Source: Bryobacterales bacterium (GTDB lineage Bacteria > Acidobacteriota > Terriglobia > Bryobacterales > Bryobacteraceae). Taken from it: DNA of 56,967 nucleotides. The notes beneath the pieces were generated by a model that was given only the letters and a program-made list of their open reading frames with translations, searched no databases and was not told where the DNA came from. This document shows positions 1 to 7,892 of this stretch, piece by piece. A program made the translations under genes and the position numbers. The stretch is taken from positions 1-56,967 of the forward strand of contig JADLDI010000151.1 of NCBI GenBank assembly GCA_020846745.1, in the 5' to 3' direction. The first letter of the stretch is position 1. Every line of letters begins with the position of its first letter.

Positions 1-86
1 GGAAGAACCGGGAGCGCTATGACGAGGCTCGGTACCTGGCGGCACTGCGGCGGAGCGGATCGCCATACGGGAAGGAGGCGGCATGA
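1..86 (+). CDS. 3' end of an unidentified gene (possible RAYT-type transposase tail)
   Basis: An open frame enters from the left edge (frame starting at base 3) and stops at the TGA at 84-86, giving the last 27 residues, ending RRSGSPYGKEAA. The block GSPYG loosely resembles the GSP-F/Y-G segment near the C-terminus of some REP-associated tyrosine transposases, but the usual following tryptophan and the RGRP tail are absent. If it is a transposase it is cut short by an early stop. Too little is visible to assign a function, and the frame could belong to any gene. Confidence 0.3.
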   Translation, partial: KNRERYDEARYLAALRRSGSPYGKEAA

Positions 87-195
87 CCTCAGATTTTGCT
101 TGACGGACGGCCTCAGAAATCTTACGCACCGTGGTTCGGCAACGATTTACAGGACCCCGAAGGGACCCTAGGATCGCCTGCCGGGGATCTTTTCC

Positions 196-255
196 CGCGC
201 CCTTACGGTTGCGGTTCCGTTTCCGGAGTTGTGCGTGTTTGCAGTGGTTTACCGG
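196..255 (-). repeat. Dispersed ~60-bp intergenic repeat, copy A
   Basis: Read on the minus strand this segment carries CAAACACGCAC followed after 14 bases by GGAACCGCAACCGT. Nearly the same string occurs in opposite orientation at 19308-19368, with weaker relatives at 19172-19225 and 19518-19576. All four copies lie between genes. The remainder of the 87-335 gap holds a G-rich stretch and no convincing gene. Confidence 0.7.
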
Positions 256-335
256 ACCCGGGGCGCGGTGCTAAATCGCATCGTGTCGGGGGGGGTGGTT
301 GATGCGGCGGGTGGGGTGGGCCGGACCTTGTACGG

Positions 336-1208
336 CTATTTCACCTCGGCGGTGTCGAGGGCCCATTTGGTGCGGGCTACGCCTACGACCATGAGTTCGA
401 GGGGGCGGGAGCTGGTGTTTTCGAAGGCGTGCGTTTCGTTGAGGAAGACGGGTACGGCGTCGCCGGCTTTGATCGGCGCGGATTCTTTGTCGACGCGCGC
501 GGTTCCTTCGCCGTTGATCACGTAATAGAACTCCTCGACGCCTTCGTGGCGGTGGCGGCCGACGCCGGCGCCTTCGGGGAGGACGATGTGATCGACGTAC
601 GACCAATTGGTATAGAAGACCTCGGGCTGCAGGGCGCGGCGGTAGCGGGCGGTGCCTTTGCCGCCGAGGTAATTGGGCATGTCTTTGAGCAGCGCTTTGT
701 CGAGGCGCATGGTGATGAAGACGGGCTTGGGGTCGAGTGGGACACCGACGCGGCTGTCGTCGAGGTCTGTCGCGTCGTATTTGCCTTTAATGCTGCCGAC
801 CGCGATATTCATCCACTCGACGGTTTGGCCGGTGGGGTTGTAGATCGCATGCGAGCTGCCCATGCGGCAGGGGGCGCCGGCGGGTCCCTTGAGGGTGGAC
901 GTCCGGCCGTTGACGGTGAATTGGGCTTCGCCGTCGAAGATGACGAACATTTCTTCCATGTGGTTATGGAAGTGGTGGCCGATGCCGCCGCCGGGCGGAA
1001 TGGCGCCGCGGTGCAGGAAGATGACGTTGGTGTTGAAGGTTTGGGCGTCGAAGAGGCCTTGATAGTGGAGTTCGCCGGCGCCGGCATGAACGGTTTTGGC
1101 GACGTTGTAACGGGAAGGGTCGGTGTGGGCGATGCGCTGGGCGAGCGGGTCGCGGGCAAGCAGGAGGGGCAAGCTACCGAACAACAGTGCGGCCAGAGTG
1201 CGGGTCAT
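336..1208 (-). CDS. Secreted bicupin-domain protein
   Basis: 290 residues from the ATG at 1208. The longer frame to 1265 would add 19 residues ahead of a clear signal peptide (MTRTLAALLFGSLPLLLA), so the shorter start is preferred. Two cupin barrels follow. The first (about 55-150) has the metal-binding pattern GHHFHNHMEEMF; the second (about 195-275) has GRHRHEGVEEFYYV. His and Glu residues in both suggest two metal sites, as in secreted bicupins such as oxalate decarboxylases, but the substrate cannot be read from sequence. It is divergent from the channel-like gene at 1299, and nothing beside it suggests a pathway. Confidence 0.8.
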   Translation of the reverse strand: MTRTLAALLFGSLPLLLARDPLAQRIAHTDPSRYNVAKTVHAGAGELHYQGLFDAQTFNTNVIFLHRGAIPPGGGIGHHFHNHMEEMFVIFDGEAQFTVNGRTSTLKGPAGAPCRMGSSHAIYNPTGQTVEWMNIAVGSIKGKYDATDLDDSRVGVPLDPKPVFITMRLDKALLKDMPNYLGGKGTARYRRALQPEVFYTNWSYVDHIVLPEGAGVGRHRHEGVEEFYYVINGEGTARVDKESAPIKAGDAVPVFLNETHAFENTSSRPLELMVVGVARTKWALDTAEVK

Positions 1209-1298
1209 TCCCGCTACTTTACATCGAATGCGGGGCGTGCAACGGCCGGCTTGTCGTGGCACCATAGCGAGTAACGTTCTTTTACAGCTATCTGGGAA

Positions 1299-2414
1299 GT
1301 GCTCGTGAAAACAATCGAATCGCCTGAACCTTCGTCCGAACGCATTCGTTTCCTGCTGCCGCTATGGTCGGTGGGGTTGCTGCTACTGTCGCTCACCGCG
1401 GGCTACCGGCTGGTTTCCGCGGTGAGCAGTGCACGGTCTGAGGCGGCGGCGCGCCATGCGGCCCGCTTGGAGGCGGGCGATAAGAACGGAGAAGAGGCCG
1501 GGAACACCGCGGCGAAGGCGGCGAACGGTCACGTGAAGATCGGAATCTATATGGACCGCATTCCCGAGGTTTCGATCAAAGGGACTTCCTGGACTGCCGA
1601 TTTCTTCCTGTGGTTTGTATGGAAGGGGAAGGAGTACAACCCGGGCGAGACGTTTCGTGTGGTGGATGGCGAGATCGCCAAGAAAGAGAAGATCAAGGAA
1701 GAGACGCTGCCGGACGGGTCGATGTACGCGCTTTACCAGGTTGAGGCGAAGGTGACGAAGTTCTTCGACGTATCGCGCTTTCCGGCGGACGATCACCAGT
1801 TGACGCTGCGGATTGAGGATGCCAAGAACGACGAAACGAAGTTACGATTTACGGCCGATGCCGCGAATTCCGGCCTCAGTTCGCGCGTGCAAGTTCAGGG
1901 CTACTCGACAGGCGCGTTTTCGACCATCGTTCAACCGCACGCCTATAAATCGACCCACGGCGATCCGCGGCTGCCCGCGGGTTACCAGGTGAAGTACTCG
2001 CAGTTTATCTACGCGATCCCGATTGCCCGCGGGGGCGCCGGCTTCTATATCAAGCTGTTCCAGGGGCTGTTCGCCGCGGTGGCGATTGCGGTTTTGGCGT
2101 TCTTTATCAAGCCGACGGACGTGGACCCGCGGTTCGGCCTGGGCGTCGGCGCCTTCTTCGCGGCGATCGCCAACTGTTACATCACGGCTTCGCTGTTGCC
2201 GGATACGGGCCAGGCGTCACTGGCGGATACGGTGAACAGCGTGGCCATATTCGCGATTTTCCTGACGCTGGTGCAATCGACGATCTCGCTTTGGATTTAC
2301 GACATTCGCGACAACCCTCAACTGTCAATCCGATTCGACCGGATGTCGGCGTTGATACTGCCACCGGGGTACGCGATCGTGAACTGGCTGATTTACCAGG
2401 CGGCGGCGGGGTGA
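1299..2414 (+). CDS. Pentameric ligand-gated ion channel (Cys-loop family) homologue
   Basis: 371 residues from a GTG (a second GTG lies two codons later). An extra N-terminal membrane helix (about 18-40) is followed by a charged linker and a beta-rich extracellular domain (about 78-240). That domain contains FDVSRFPADDHQL at about 156-168, which matches the Pro-loop region of Cys-loop receptors, here without cysteines as in bacterial GLIC/ELIC. Four C-terminal helices follow at about 246-268, 275-300, 309-335 and 347-370. Helix 2 begins DPRFGLGVGAFFAAIA, aligning with the pore-lining M2 segment. The expected product is a homopentameric inner-membrane channel opened by an unknown ligand. The extra first helix is unusual. 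Family assignment is by topology and the Pro-loop, not by a search. Confidence 0.65.
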   Translation: MLVKTIESPEPSSERIRFLLPLWSVGLLLLSLTAGYRLVSAVSSARSEAAARHAARLEAGDKNGEEAGNTAAKAANGHVKIGIYMDRIPEVSIKGTSWTADFFLWFVWKGKEYNPGETFRVVDGEIAKKEKIKEETLPDGSMYALYQVEAKVTKFFDVSRFPADDHQLTLRIEDAKNDETKLRFTADAANSGLSSRVQVQGYSTGAFSTIVQPHAYKSTHGDPRLPAGYQVKYSQFIYAIPIARGGAGFYIKLFQGLFAAVAIAVLAFFIKPTDVDPRFGLGVGAFFAAIANCYITASLLPDTGQASLADTVNSVAIFAIFLTLVQSTISLWIYDIRDNPQLSIRFDRMSALILPPGYAIVNWLIYQAAAG

Positions 2415-2467
2415 GATTGAGATTGAAAGTGGGTTGACGCAAGGCGAATAAATAGCGAAAATGAGGT

Positions 2468-3460
2468 ATGGCCCAGCCTTTGGTGGGCATCGCCCGCCTT
2501 GCTCACGCCGCGCCACTGATCGAAGCCAAACGTGTGGTGAGCTATTCGCAACTCGCCACGTTCGAGTTGTTGAACCGCTGCTCGTCTGCCCGGATGCCCT
2601 TCGCGTGGACCATCAATCCCTATCGCGGTTGCGAGTTTGCGTGCAAGTACTGCTATGCGCGGTACACACACGAGTTCATGGAGTTCCACGATCCGTTCGA
2701 ATTCGAGAACCGGATTTTCGCCAAGCAGTGGAACCCGGCGGCGTTCCGGCAGAAGTTGCGCAAGATCGACAGGCGGGAGAGCATCGCACTGGGCACGGCG
2801 ACCGACCCGTATCAGCCGGCGGAGCGGCGGTACGGGCTGACGCGGTCGATTCTGGAAGTGTTCGCGGCGATGCCGGGCTACCGGCTGTCGATCACGACGA
2901 AGTCGGACCTGATCGCGCGCGATGTGGACGTGCTGAAGGCGATCGCGAAGCATTCCGAACTGAGCGTGAACATGACGCTGACCACCGTGGATACTGAGTT
3001 GGCAAGAAAACTGGAGCCCCGCGCCGCACGGCCGGACCTGCGGCTGGAGGCGATGCGGACGTTAACGGCGGCGGGTATTTCGTGCGGAACCCTTTGTTGT
3101 CCGGTGATGCCGCTGATCAACGATAAAGAATCGCAGTTAGACGCGGTGGCGTCGGCGACACGGGCGGCCGGCGCCGGGTGGTTTGTGGCGAATCCACTGT
3201 TCCTAACGGCCCAACCCAAGCAGGTGTTCTTCGAATTCATCCGGAACGAGTTCCCGCAACTGGCGGCGAAGTACGGGCAGGCGTTCGCGCATACGCCTTA
3301 CCTGCGGGAAGCGTATAAGGAGAAGATCAGGGAGCGGGTGCACGCGATCCGCGCGCGTCACGGCTTCGGCCCGCGAGGCGGGGCTTGGGAGGATAAGGAG
3401 TTGCTGGAACCGCAGATGATGCTGCCGCTTGGGATTCCGGAGGCTAACGCCGTAAGCTAA
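2468..3460 (+). CDS. Radical SAM protein, SPL/Rv2578c-like family
   Basis: 330 residues from an ATG with an upstream purine-rich ATGAGG ribosome site. The radical SAM cluster motif CxxxCxxC is Cys55, Cys59 and Cys62 in PYRGCEFACKYCYARYTHEF, the layout typical of the group annotated as Rv2578c-like or spore photoproduct lyase-like radical SAM proteins. Expected chemistry is reductive cleavage of S-adenosylmethionine at a 4Fe-4S cluster, with unknown substrate. The gene ends 17 bases inside the convergent FG-GAP gene at 3444. True spore photoproduct lyase is unlikely, given the lack of other sporulation context. Confidence 0.85.
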   Translation: MAQPLVGIARLAHAAPLIEAKRVVSYSQLATFELLNRCSSARMPFAWTINPYRGCEFACKYCYARYTHEFMEFHDPFEFENRIFAKQWNPAAFRQKLRKIDRRESIALGTATDPYQPAERRYGLTRSILEVFAAMPGYRLSITTKSDLIARDVDVLKAIAKHSELSVNMTLTTVDTELARKLEPRAARPDLRLEAMRTLTAAGISCGTLCCPVMPLINDKESQLDAVASATRAAGAGWFVANPLFLTAQPKQVFFEFIRNEFPQLAAKYGQAFAHTPYLREAYKEKIRERVHAIRARHGFGPRGGAWEDKELLEPQMMLPLGIPEANAVS

Positions 3461-4628
3461 GGCCAGCTTTCGCCCGTGCGGTGGTGGGCGTGGGCATGGG
3501 TGGCGCGGAGACGTTTTCGTACCACTTGAGGTTTGCGGTGGCGGAGCCGATGCAGGCGATGTCGGGGCGCGAGTCTCCGTTGAGATCGGCGACGGCGCAC
3601 GCGGCCGCGGCGATGCCGCCTTTGTCGAGCGGATATTTGTGCCAACGGCGGCCGTTGAAGTAATAGATGTTGACGCTGCGGCCGGGACCGCGATAGCCGG
3701 CGATTACTTCGTCTTTACCGTCGCCGTTGAGGTCGGCAGTTTGGATGGTGTGGCCGTCCTGGAGAGAATCGTCGATGACGTTGCGGACCCACGCCCGGTC
3801 GGGTTTGGGTTTGGTGTAGATGACGACGGCGTAGCCGTGCCAAGGCTCGATGGCGGCAATGAAGCGTTCGCGGCGCACGTGCCCGACGGCGAGATCGGAG
3901 GAGCCGGATTTGGGCCACGGCTCGGGCGCACCGGCGGCGATGCGCTCGATGGCCCAAGTGTGGCCGGGCTTGAGGAAGTACCGGTGAATGCCGAGGAAAG
4001 ACGCGGTGAGGATATCGTCGTGCGGCCTGGCGCGCCTGGTGGGCCGTGCCCAGGGGTAGATGTAGATGCCGTGCAGGACGCCTTCGAGTTGTTCGCCGAT
4101 GAGCGTGCGCTTCCATTCGCCCGGCTTGTAGTAGACGACGGGGATGCGATCGCGATAATCGGGCGCGGCGGCTTTCGCTCCCGCGAGCGGTGCGTTGACG
4201 ATCACCTTGTGCCCGCTGCCGTCGATGTCGGCACAGCGCAGGCGGTGTGAGGTGGTGAGGCGATCGATTTCGCGGGCGGTCCAGGGCTGGGTGCGGTCGG
4301 CGCCGGGGGTGAGCACCGATACGATGCCGGCCGAGCGCTTCGGCTCGTTCTCAAATCCTTGCGCCACGACGATCTCATTGACACCGGGACAAGCGGCGAG
4401 GTTGATCATCCGCTGCATGCCGGTAGCGAGTACGTGACGTTTCCAGGCGGGCGCTTCGAACCAGATGAGTTCGCTCATTCCGCTGGCCAATGCGATGAGA
4501 TCGGCCTTACCGTCCTGATTCACGTCGTAGGCTACAACCTGGTAGCCGCCCTTCAAATCGCGAGCGATGGTGTGCTCGCGAAACGATACATCCATGAGGA
4601 GGGCCCCAGCCAGCAGGAACGGAAACAT
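3444..4628 (-). CDS. Secreted FG-GAP/VCBS-repeat protein
   Basis: 394 residues if started at the ATG at 4628, which gives the signal-like MFPFLLAGALLMDVS. Starts at 4649 or 4658 are possible but would overlap the divergent gene at 4642. Calcium-binding blade motifs of the beta-propeller type are visible: DVNQDGKADL (near the N-terminus), DLNGDGKDEV and DLNGDSRPDI (near the C-terminus). Proteins of this kind fold as secreted or surface beta-propellers, and their ligands are usually unknown. The 3' end overlaps the radical SAM gene by 17 bases on the opposite strand. Confidence 0.8.
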   Translation of the reverse strand: MFPFLLAGALLMDVSFREHTIARDLKGGYQVVAYDVNQDGKADLIALASGMSELIWFEAPAWKRHVLATGMQRMINLAACPGVNEIVVAQGFENEPKRSAGIVSVLTPGADRTQPWTAREIDRLTTSHRLRCADIDGSGHKVIVNAPLAGAKAAAPDYRDRIPVVYYKPGEWKRTLIGEQLEGVLHGIYIYPWARPTRRARPHDDILTASFLGIHRYFLKPGHTWAIERIAAGAPEPWPKSGSSDLAVGHVRRERFIAAIEPWHGYAVVIYTKPKPDRAWVRNVIDDSLQDGHTIQTADLNGDGKDEVIAGYRGPGRSVNIYYFNGRRWHKYPLDKGGIAAAACAVADLNGDSRPDIACIGSATANLKWYENVSAPPMPTPTTARAKAGLSLRR

Positions 4629-4641
4629 AAAATAAAAGCTT

Positions 4642-5640
4642 ATGCCCATTTTGACCACCGTGGTGGGAAGCTATCCGGTACCGCACTGGCTGCTCGGCGA
4701 CGCGAGCCGCGTGACGCTGCGCGACGCGATCATGGTTGTGCTGAAAACACAGGAGTTGGCCGGCATTGACGTCATTGCCGACGGCGAACTGAACCGGTTC
4801 GACCCGAGCCATCCGGAGACGAACGGGATGATCGACTATTTCGTTACGAAGATGGACGGCATCCGCAGCCGCTTCTCTGTGACGGACATCCGGAAGTTCC
4901 GCGAGGATGCGGGGCTGACGTACAGGACCGATCCGGCGGGGATTGTGACGGGTCCGGTAACGGAGGGTGTGCTGAACCTGCCGCGGGACTACGAGTTCAC
5001 GAAAGGCCTGACGGCGAAGCCGCTGAAGTTTACCTGCACGGGTCCCCACATGCTCACGAAAGTGCTGACGGACCGCTTCTATGCCGACCGCGCAAAGCTG
5101 GCGATGGCGATCGCGGAGGTGTTGCGCGATCAGCTTTCAAACATCGACGCGAGCGTGGTGCAGATCGACGAAGCCAACATCAGCGGCCATCCGGAAGACC
5201 GGGAATGGGCGCTGGCGGCGATTAACCATGTACTCGAGGGAGTGAAGGGTACGCGGGCGGTCCACATCTGTTTTGGGAATTACGGCGGGCAGTCGGTGCA
5301 GAAGGGTTTTTGGAAGAACCTGATGCCGTTCCTGAACGGGCTGAAGGTGAATCACCTGGTGCTCGAATTTGCCCGGCGCGGGTACGACGAACTGGAGGCG
5401 TTCAGGGAGTTGAACCCGGCGATCGGCCTTGGCCTGGGTGTGGTGGACATCAAAGACAACCTGATCGAATCGCCCGATACGATCGCCAAGCGGCTGGAGA
5501 TTGCCGAGAAAACGCTGGGGCCGGGGCGGGTGCCGTTTATTCACCCGGATTGCGGCTTCTGGATGCTGCAGCGTTCGGTTGCGGACGGCAAGATGAGGGC
5601 GCTGGTGGCGGGGCGCGACCTGTACGAGGGGCGCAAGTGA
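4642..5640 (+). CDS. MetE-like (cobalamin-independent methionine synthase II C-terminal domain) protein
   Basis: 332 residues, corresponding to the catalytic C-terminal barrel of MetE without the N-terminal half. The zinc-ligand set appears conserved: His208 and Cys210 in AVHICFGN, Glu242 in LVLEFARR and Cys304 in HPDCGFWML. The motif VVQIDEANISG matches the substrate-binding strand. It probably transfers a methyl group to a thiol from an unidentified donor, and may not be a true methionine synthase because stand-alone C-terminal domains often take other methyl carriers. Its stop overlaps the GTG start of the next gene (GTGA), so the two are probably translated together. Confidence 0.8.
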   Translation: MPILTTVVGSYPVPHWLLGDASRVTLRDAIMVVLKTQELAGIDVIADGELNRFDPSHPETNGMIDYFVTKMDGIRSRFSVTDIRKFREDAGLTYRTDPAGIVTGPVTEGVLNLPRDYEFTKGLTAKPLKFTCTGPHMLTKVLTDRFYADRAKLAMAIAEVLRDQLSNIDASVVQIDEANISGHPEDREWALAAINHVLEGVKGTRAVHICFGNYGGQSVQKGFWKNLMPFLNGLKVNHLVLEFARRGYDELEAFRELNPAIGLGLGVVDIKDNLIESPDTIAKRLEIAEKTLGPGRVPFIHPDCGFWMLQRSVADGKMRALVAGRDLYEGRK

Positions 5641-6641
5641 TTCGTCTGGCCGTACTGCTAACGGCAGCGATGTGCGCGGCACAGGCGGCCGATTACCTTG
5701 GAAACATCAAGCAATTGACCAATGGCGGCCAGAATGCGGAAGCGTACTGGTCGCCCGACGGCAAGCGGCTGGTGTTCCAATCGACACGCGACAAGTTGCA
5801 GTGCGACCAGATCTTCGTGATGAACGCCGACGGCAGCGATCAGCATATAGTGTCGACAGGGAAGGGCCGCACCACTTGCGGGTACTTCCTGTCCGATAAC
5901 AAACACATTGTGTACGGTTCCACGCACGAGGGCGGGGAATCGTGCCCGCCACCGGCGGACCGGTCGAAGGGGTATGTGTGGGCGGTTTACCCGAGTTACG
6001 ATATCTTCCTCGCGAAGGACGACGGTACGGGGTTGCGCAAGCTGACCGATGCGCCGGGTTACGATGCCGAGGCGACGGTGAACTGGAAGACGAAGAAGAT
6101 CGTATACACGTCGATGGCTTCGGGCGATCTCGACATGTGGGTGATGAAAGAAGACGGGTCGGGCAAGCAGCGGATCACGACGACGATGGGCTACGACGGC
6201 GGAGCGGTGTTTTCGCGGGACGGGAAACGGCTGGTGTGGCGGGCGAACCATCCGTCAACGCCCGAGACGGCCGAGCGCTATAAGAACCTGCTCAAAGAGA
6301 ACCTGACGACACCGATGAAGATGGAGATCTGGGTGGCCGATTCGTCCGGCAAGAACGCCCGCCAGATTACCGGTTTCGGGTGTGCCAGCTTTGCGCCGAC
6401 GTTTACGCCGGACGGCAAGAAGATCCTGTTTTCGTCGAATAAACACAATTGCGACGGCCGCAAGTTCGAACTATTTCTGATGAACGCCGACGGCAGCGGC
6501 CTGGAGCAGGTGACCGACTTCGGCGGGTTCACCTCATTCCCCGAGTTTTCGCCGGACGGCAAGCGGCTGGTGTTCGCGTCCGACAAAGGTGCGAAGTCGC
6601 GGTACGAGTTCAATATTTTTGTCGCGGATTGGGCGAAGTAA
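5637..6641 (+). CDS. Secreted PD40/TolB-like beta-propeller protein
   Basis: 334 residues from a GTG that overlaps the upstream stop by four bases. The N-terminus is signal-like, VIRLAVLLTAAMCAAQAADY. At least four PD40 blades are visible, with signatures such as WSPDGKRLVFQSTRD, FVMNADGSDQHIV, FSRDGKRLVWRANH and FSPDGKRLVFASDKG. This is the TolB C-terminal type of propeller, but there is no TolB N-terminal domain and no pal/tolQRA genes nearby, so it is not TolB. It is likely periplasmic and its partner is unknown. Confidence 0.8.
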   Translation: MIRLAVLLTAAMCAAQAADYLGNIKQLTNGGQNAEAYWSPDGKRLVFQSTRDKLQCDQIFVMNADGSDQHIVSTGKGRTTCGYFLSDNKHIVYGSTHEGGESCPPPADRSKGYVWAVYPSYDIFLAKDDGTGLRKLTDAPGYDAEATVNWKTKKIVYTSMASGDLDMWVMKEDGSGKQRITTTMGYDGGAVFSRDGKRLVWRANHPSTPETAERYKNLLKENLTTPMKMEIWVADSSGKNARQITGFGCASFAPTFTPDGKKILFSSNKHNCDGRKFELFLMNADGSGLEQVTDFGGFTSFPEFSPDGKRLVFASDKGAKSRYEFNIFVADWAK

Positions 6642-6661
6642 AGGGCGCCGCCGGCGCGCGC

Positions 6662-7348
6662 TCAAAACTCGCGCCGCTTCAACCGCGCCACCGTAAACTT
6701 CGCGGTATCCGCCACCGCCATCACGGTCATCACGCCCGCCTGCACCGGATCGGTTACCACCAAATCCGCCGCCTCGGGCACCGACCCCGCCATGTTCAAG
6801 CTCACCACCAGCAACCCCTGCGCCCGCACCTCGCGCACCGCCGTCTCGATCTCTCCTCCCATCAGCGACCCCGCTAAGACCAGCGCCCGCGCTCGCGGCA
6901 ACCGCGCCACGGCCCGCACCGCCTCGGCCAGCGCCTGCTCGCCCACCAGCGGAATCGTGTCGACGGAAATATGTTCGCCGCGAATGTTGTGCCGGTCCGC
7001 CTCGGAAATCGCGCCAATCGCAACCTGCCCTACCTGCGCGCCGCCGCCCATGATGATGATGCGTTTGCCGTAGATCTGCTGCAGGCTCTTCACTACCTCA
7101 ACCGTCCGCACAATCGGCAATGCCCGGAGATCTTCGGCAAGCTGCTCCACGGCTCCCGGCAGCGCGAACTCGAACGAAATCGCCGTCTCCGGACCATCCG
7201 GCTTCAGAATATCGACCGAACTGATATTCCCCTGATGCGCCGCAATCACGCCCGTCAACTGATGCAGCACCCCGGGACCGTTCGTGGCGTGGATAACTAC
7301 ACCAACCTTGTGCGGCGTTCGTCCCTCACTCTTCGCGCCCGATTTCAT
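6662..7348 (-). CDS. ACT domain protein (DUF5612 type)
   Basis: 228 residues. An N-terminal ACT domain (about 13-85) starts VGVVIHATNGPGVLHQLTGV, the usual ligand-binding pattern of amino-acid-sensing regulators. The remainder (about 95-225) carries the Rossmann-like stretch RIIIMGGGAQVGQVA and a second half resembling DUF5612. It is the last gene of a minus-strand run and its start lies 23 bases inside kdsC, suggesting translational coupling. A sensing role is inferred from the ACT domain; no enzymatic motif is recognised. Confidence 0.7.
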   Translation of the reverse strand: MKSGAKSEGRTPHKVGVVIHATNGPGVLHQLTGVIAAHQGNISSVDILKPDGPETAISFEFALPGAVEQLAEDLRALPIVRTVEVVKSLQQIYGKRIIIMGGGAQVGQVAIGAISEADRHNIRGEHISVDTIPLVGEQALAEAVRAVARLPRARALVLAGSLMGGEIETAVREVRAQGLLVVSLNMAGSVPEAADLVVTDPVQAGVMTVMAVADTAKFTVARLKRREF

Positions 7349-7877
7349 AGTGGGTGAGGATAGTATCCCAATGCCCTTGTGCCTTCAGCAACATCTCCGT
7401 CACCTCGCGCAACGCGCCATGTCCGCCGCGAGCCGTCGTCACATAATCCGCCGATTGCTTGACCTCGGCCCGCGAGTTCCCCACCGCGATGGCCCAACCT
7501 ACCCGATTGAAGATTACTACGTCGGTGAAATCGTCGCCTATATAAGCCACCTCATCCGACGCGATCTTCGCGTCCGCGAGGATCTCTTCAATGATTGGAA
7601 TCTTTTCTAAGTGCCCCTGATAGCAGTAACTCATGTGCCCGGTGGAAGCACGTAACTCAACCGCCGGCGACTTACGTCCACTAATCACTCCGGTCTTAAT
7701 CCCGAACCGGTGCAGCCATTGCAGCGCCAGCCCGTCCTGTGTATCGAACGGTTTCGTTTCCACCCATTGCCCATCGGGGCCCGGCAGAAACGTAATCGTT
7801 CCATCCGTCAGGACGCCGTCCACGTCCATCAAAAGTAATTTAATCTTACTCGCGCGTTCAGAGATATCTGGGGACAT
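7326..7877 (-). CDS. kdsC: 3-deoxy-D-manno-octulosonate 8-phosphate phosphatase
   Basis: 183 residues, the usual length for the tetrameric C0-type HAD phosphatase KdsC. It removes phosphate from KDO-8-phosphate to give KDO for lipopolysaccharide inner core. HAD motif I is DVDGVLTDG (nucleophile Asp18, acid/base Asp20), motif II is the serine of VISGRKS, and motif III/IV is IGDDFTD (Asp115, Asp116). It sits 15 bases after the FGGY kinase and overlaps the ACT gene. Other phosphatases of this subfamily are possible, but the motifs and size fit KdsC well. Confidence 0.85.
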   Translation of the reverse strand: MSPDISERASKIKLLLMDVDGVLTDGTITFLPGPDGQWVETKPFDTQDGLALQWLHRFGIKTGVISGRKSPAVELRASTGHMSYCYQGHLEKIPIIEEILADAKIASDEVAYIGDDFTDVVIFNRVGWAIAVGNSRAEVKQSADYVTTARGGHGALREVTEMLLKAQGHWDTILTHYEIGREE

Positions 7878-7892
7878 GTGTTTCGACTAACT

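Noticed and set aside
429..1274. 281-residue plus-strand frame opposite the bicupin
   Set aside because: It is the complement of a clear cupin gene, with repetitive Ala/Gly/Asp/Val composition and no recognisable domain.
5637..6641. True TolB of the Tol-Pal system
   Set aside because: Only the PD40 propeller is present; there is no TolB N-terminal domain and no tolQRA/pal neighbours.
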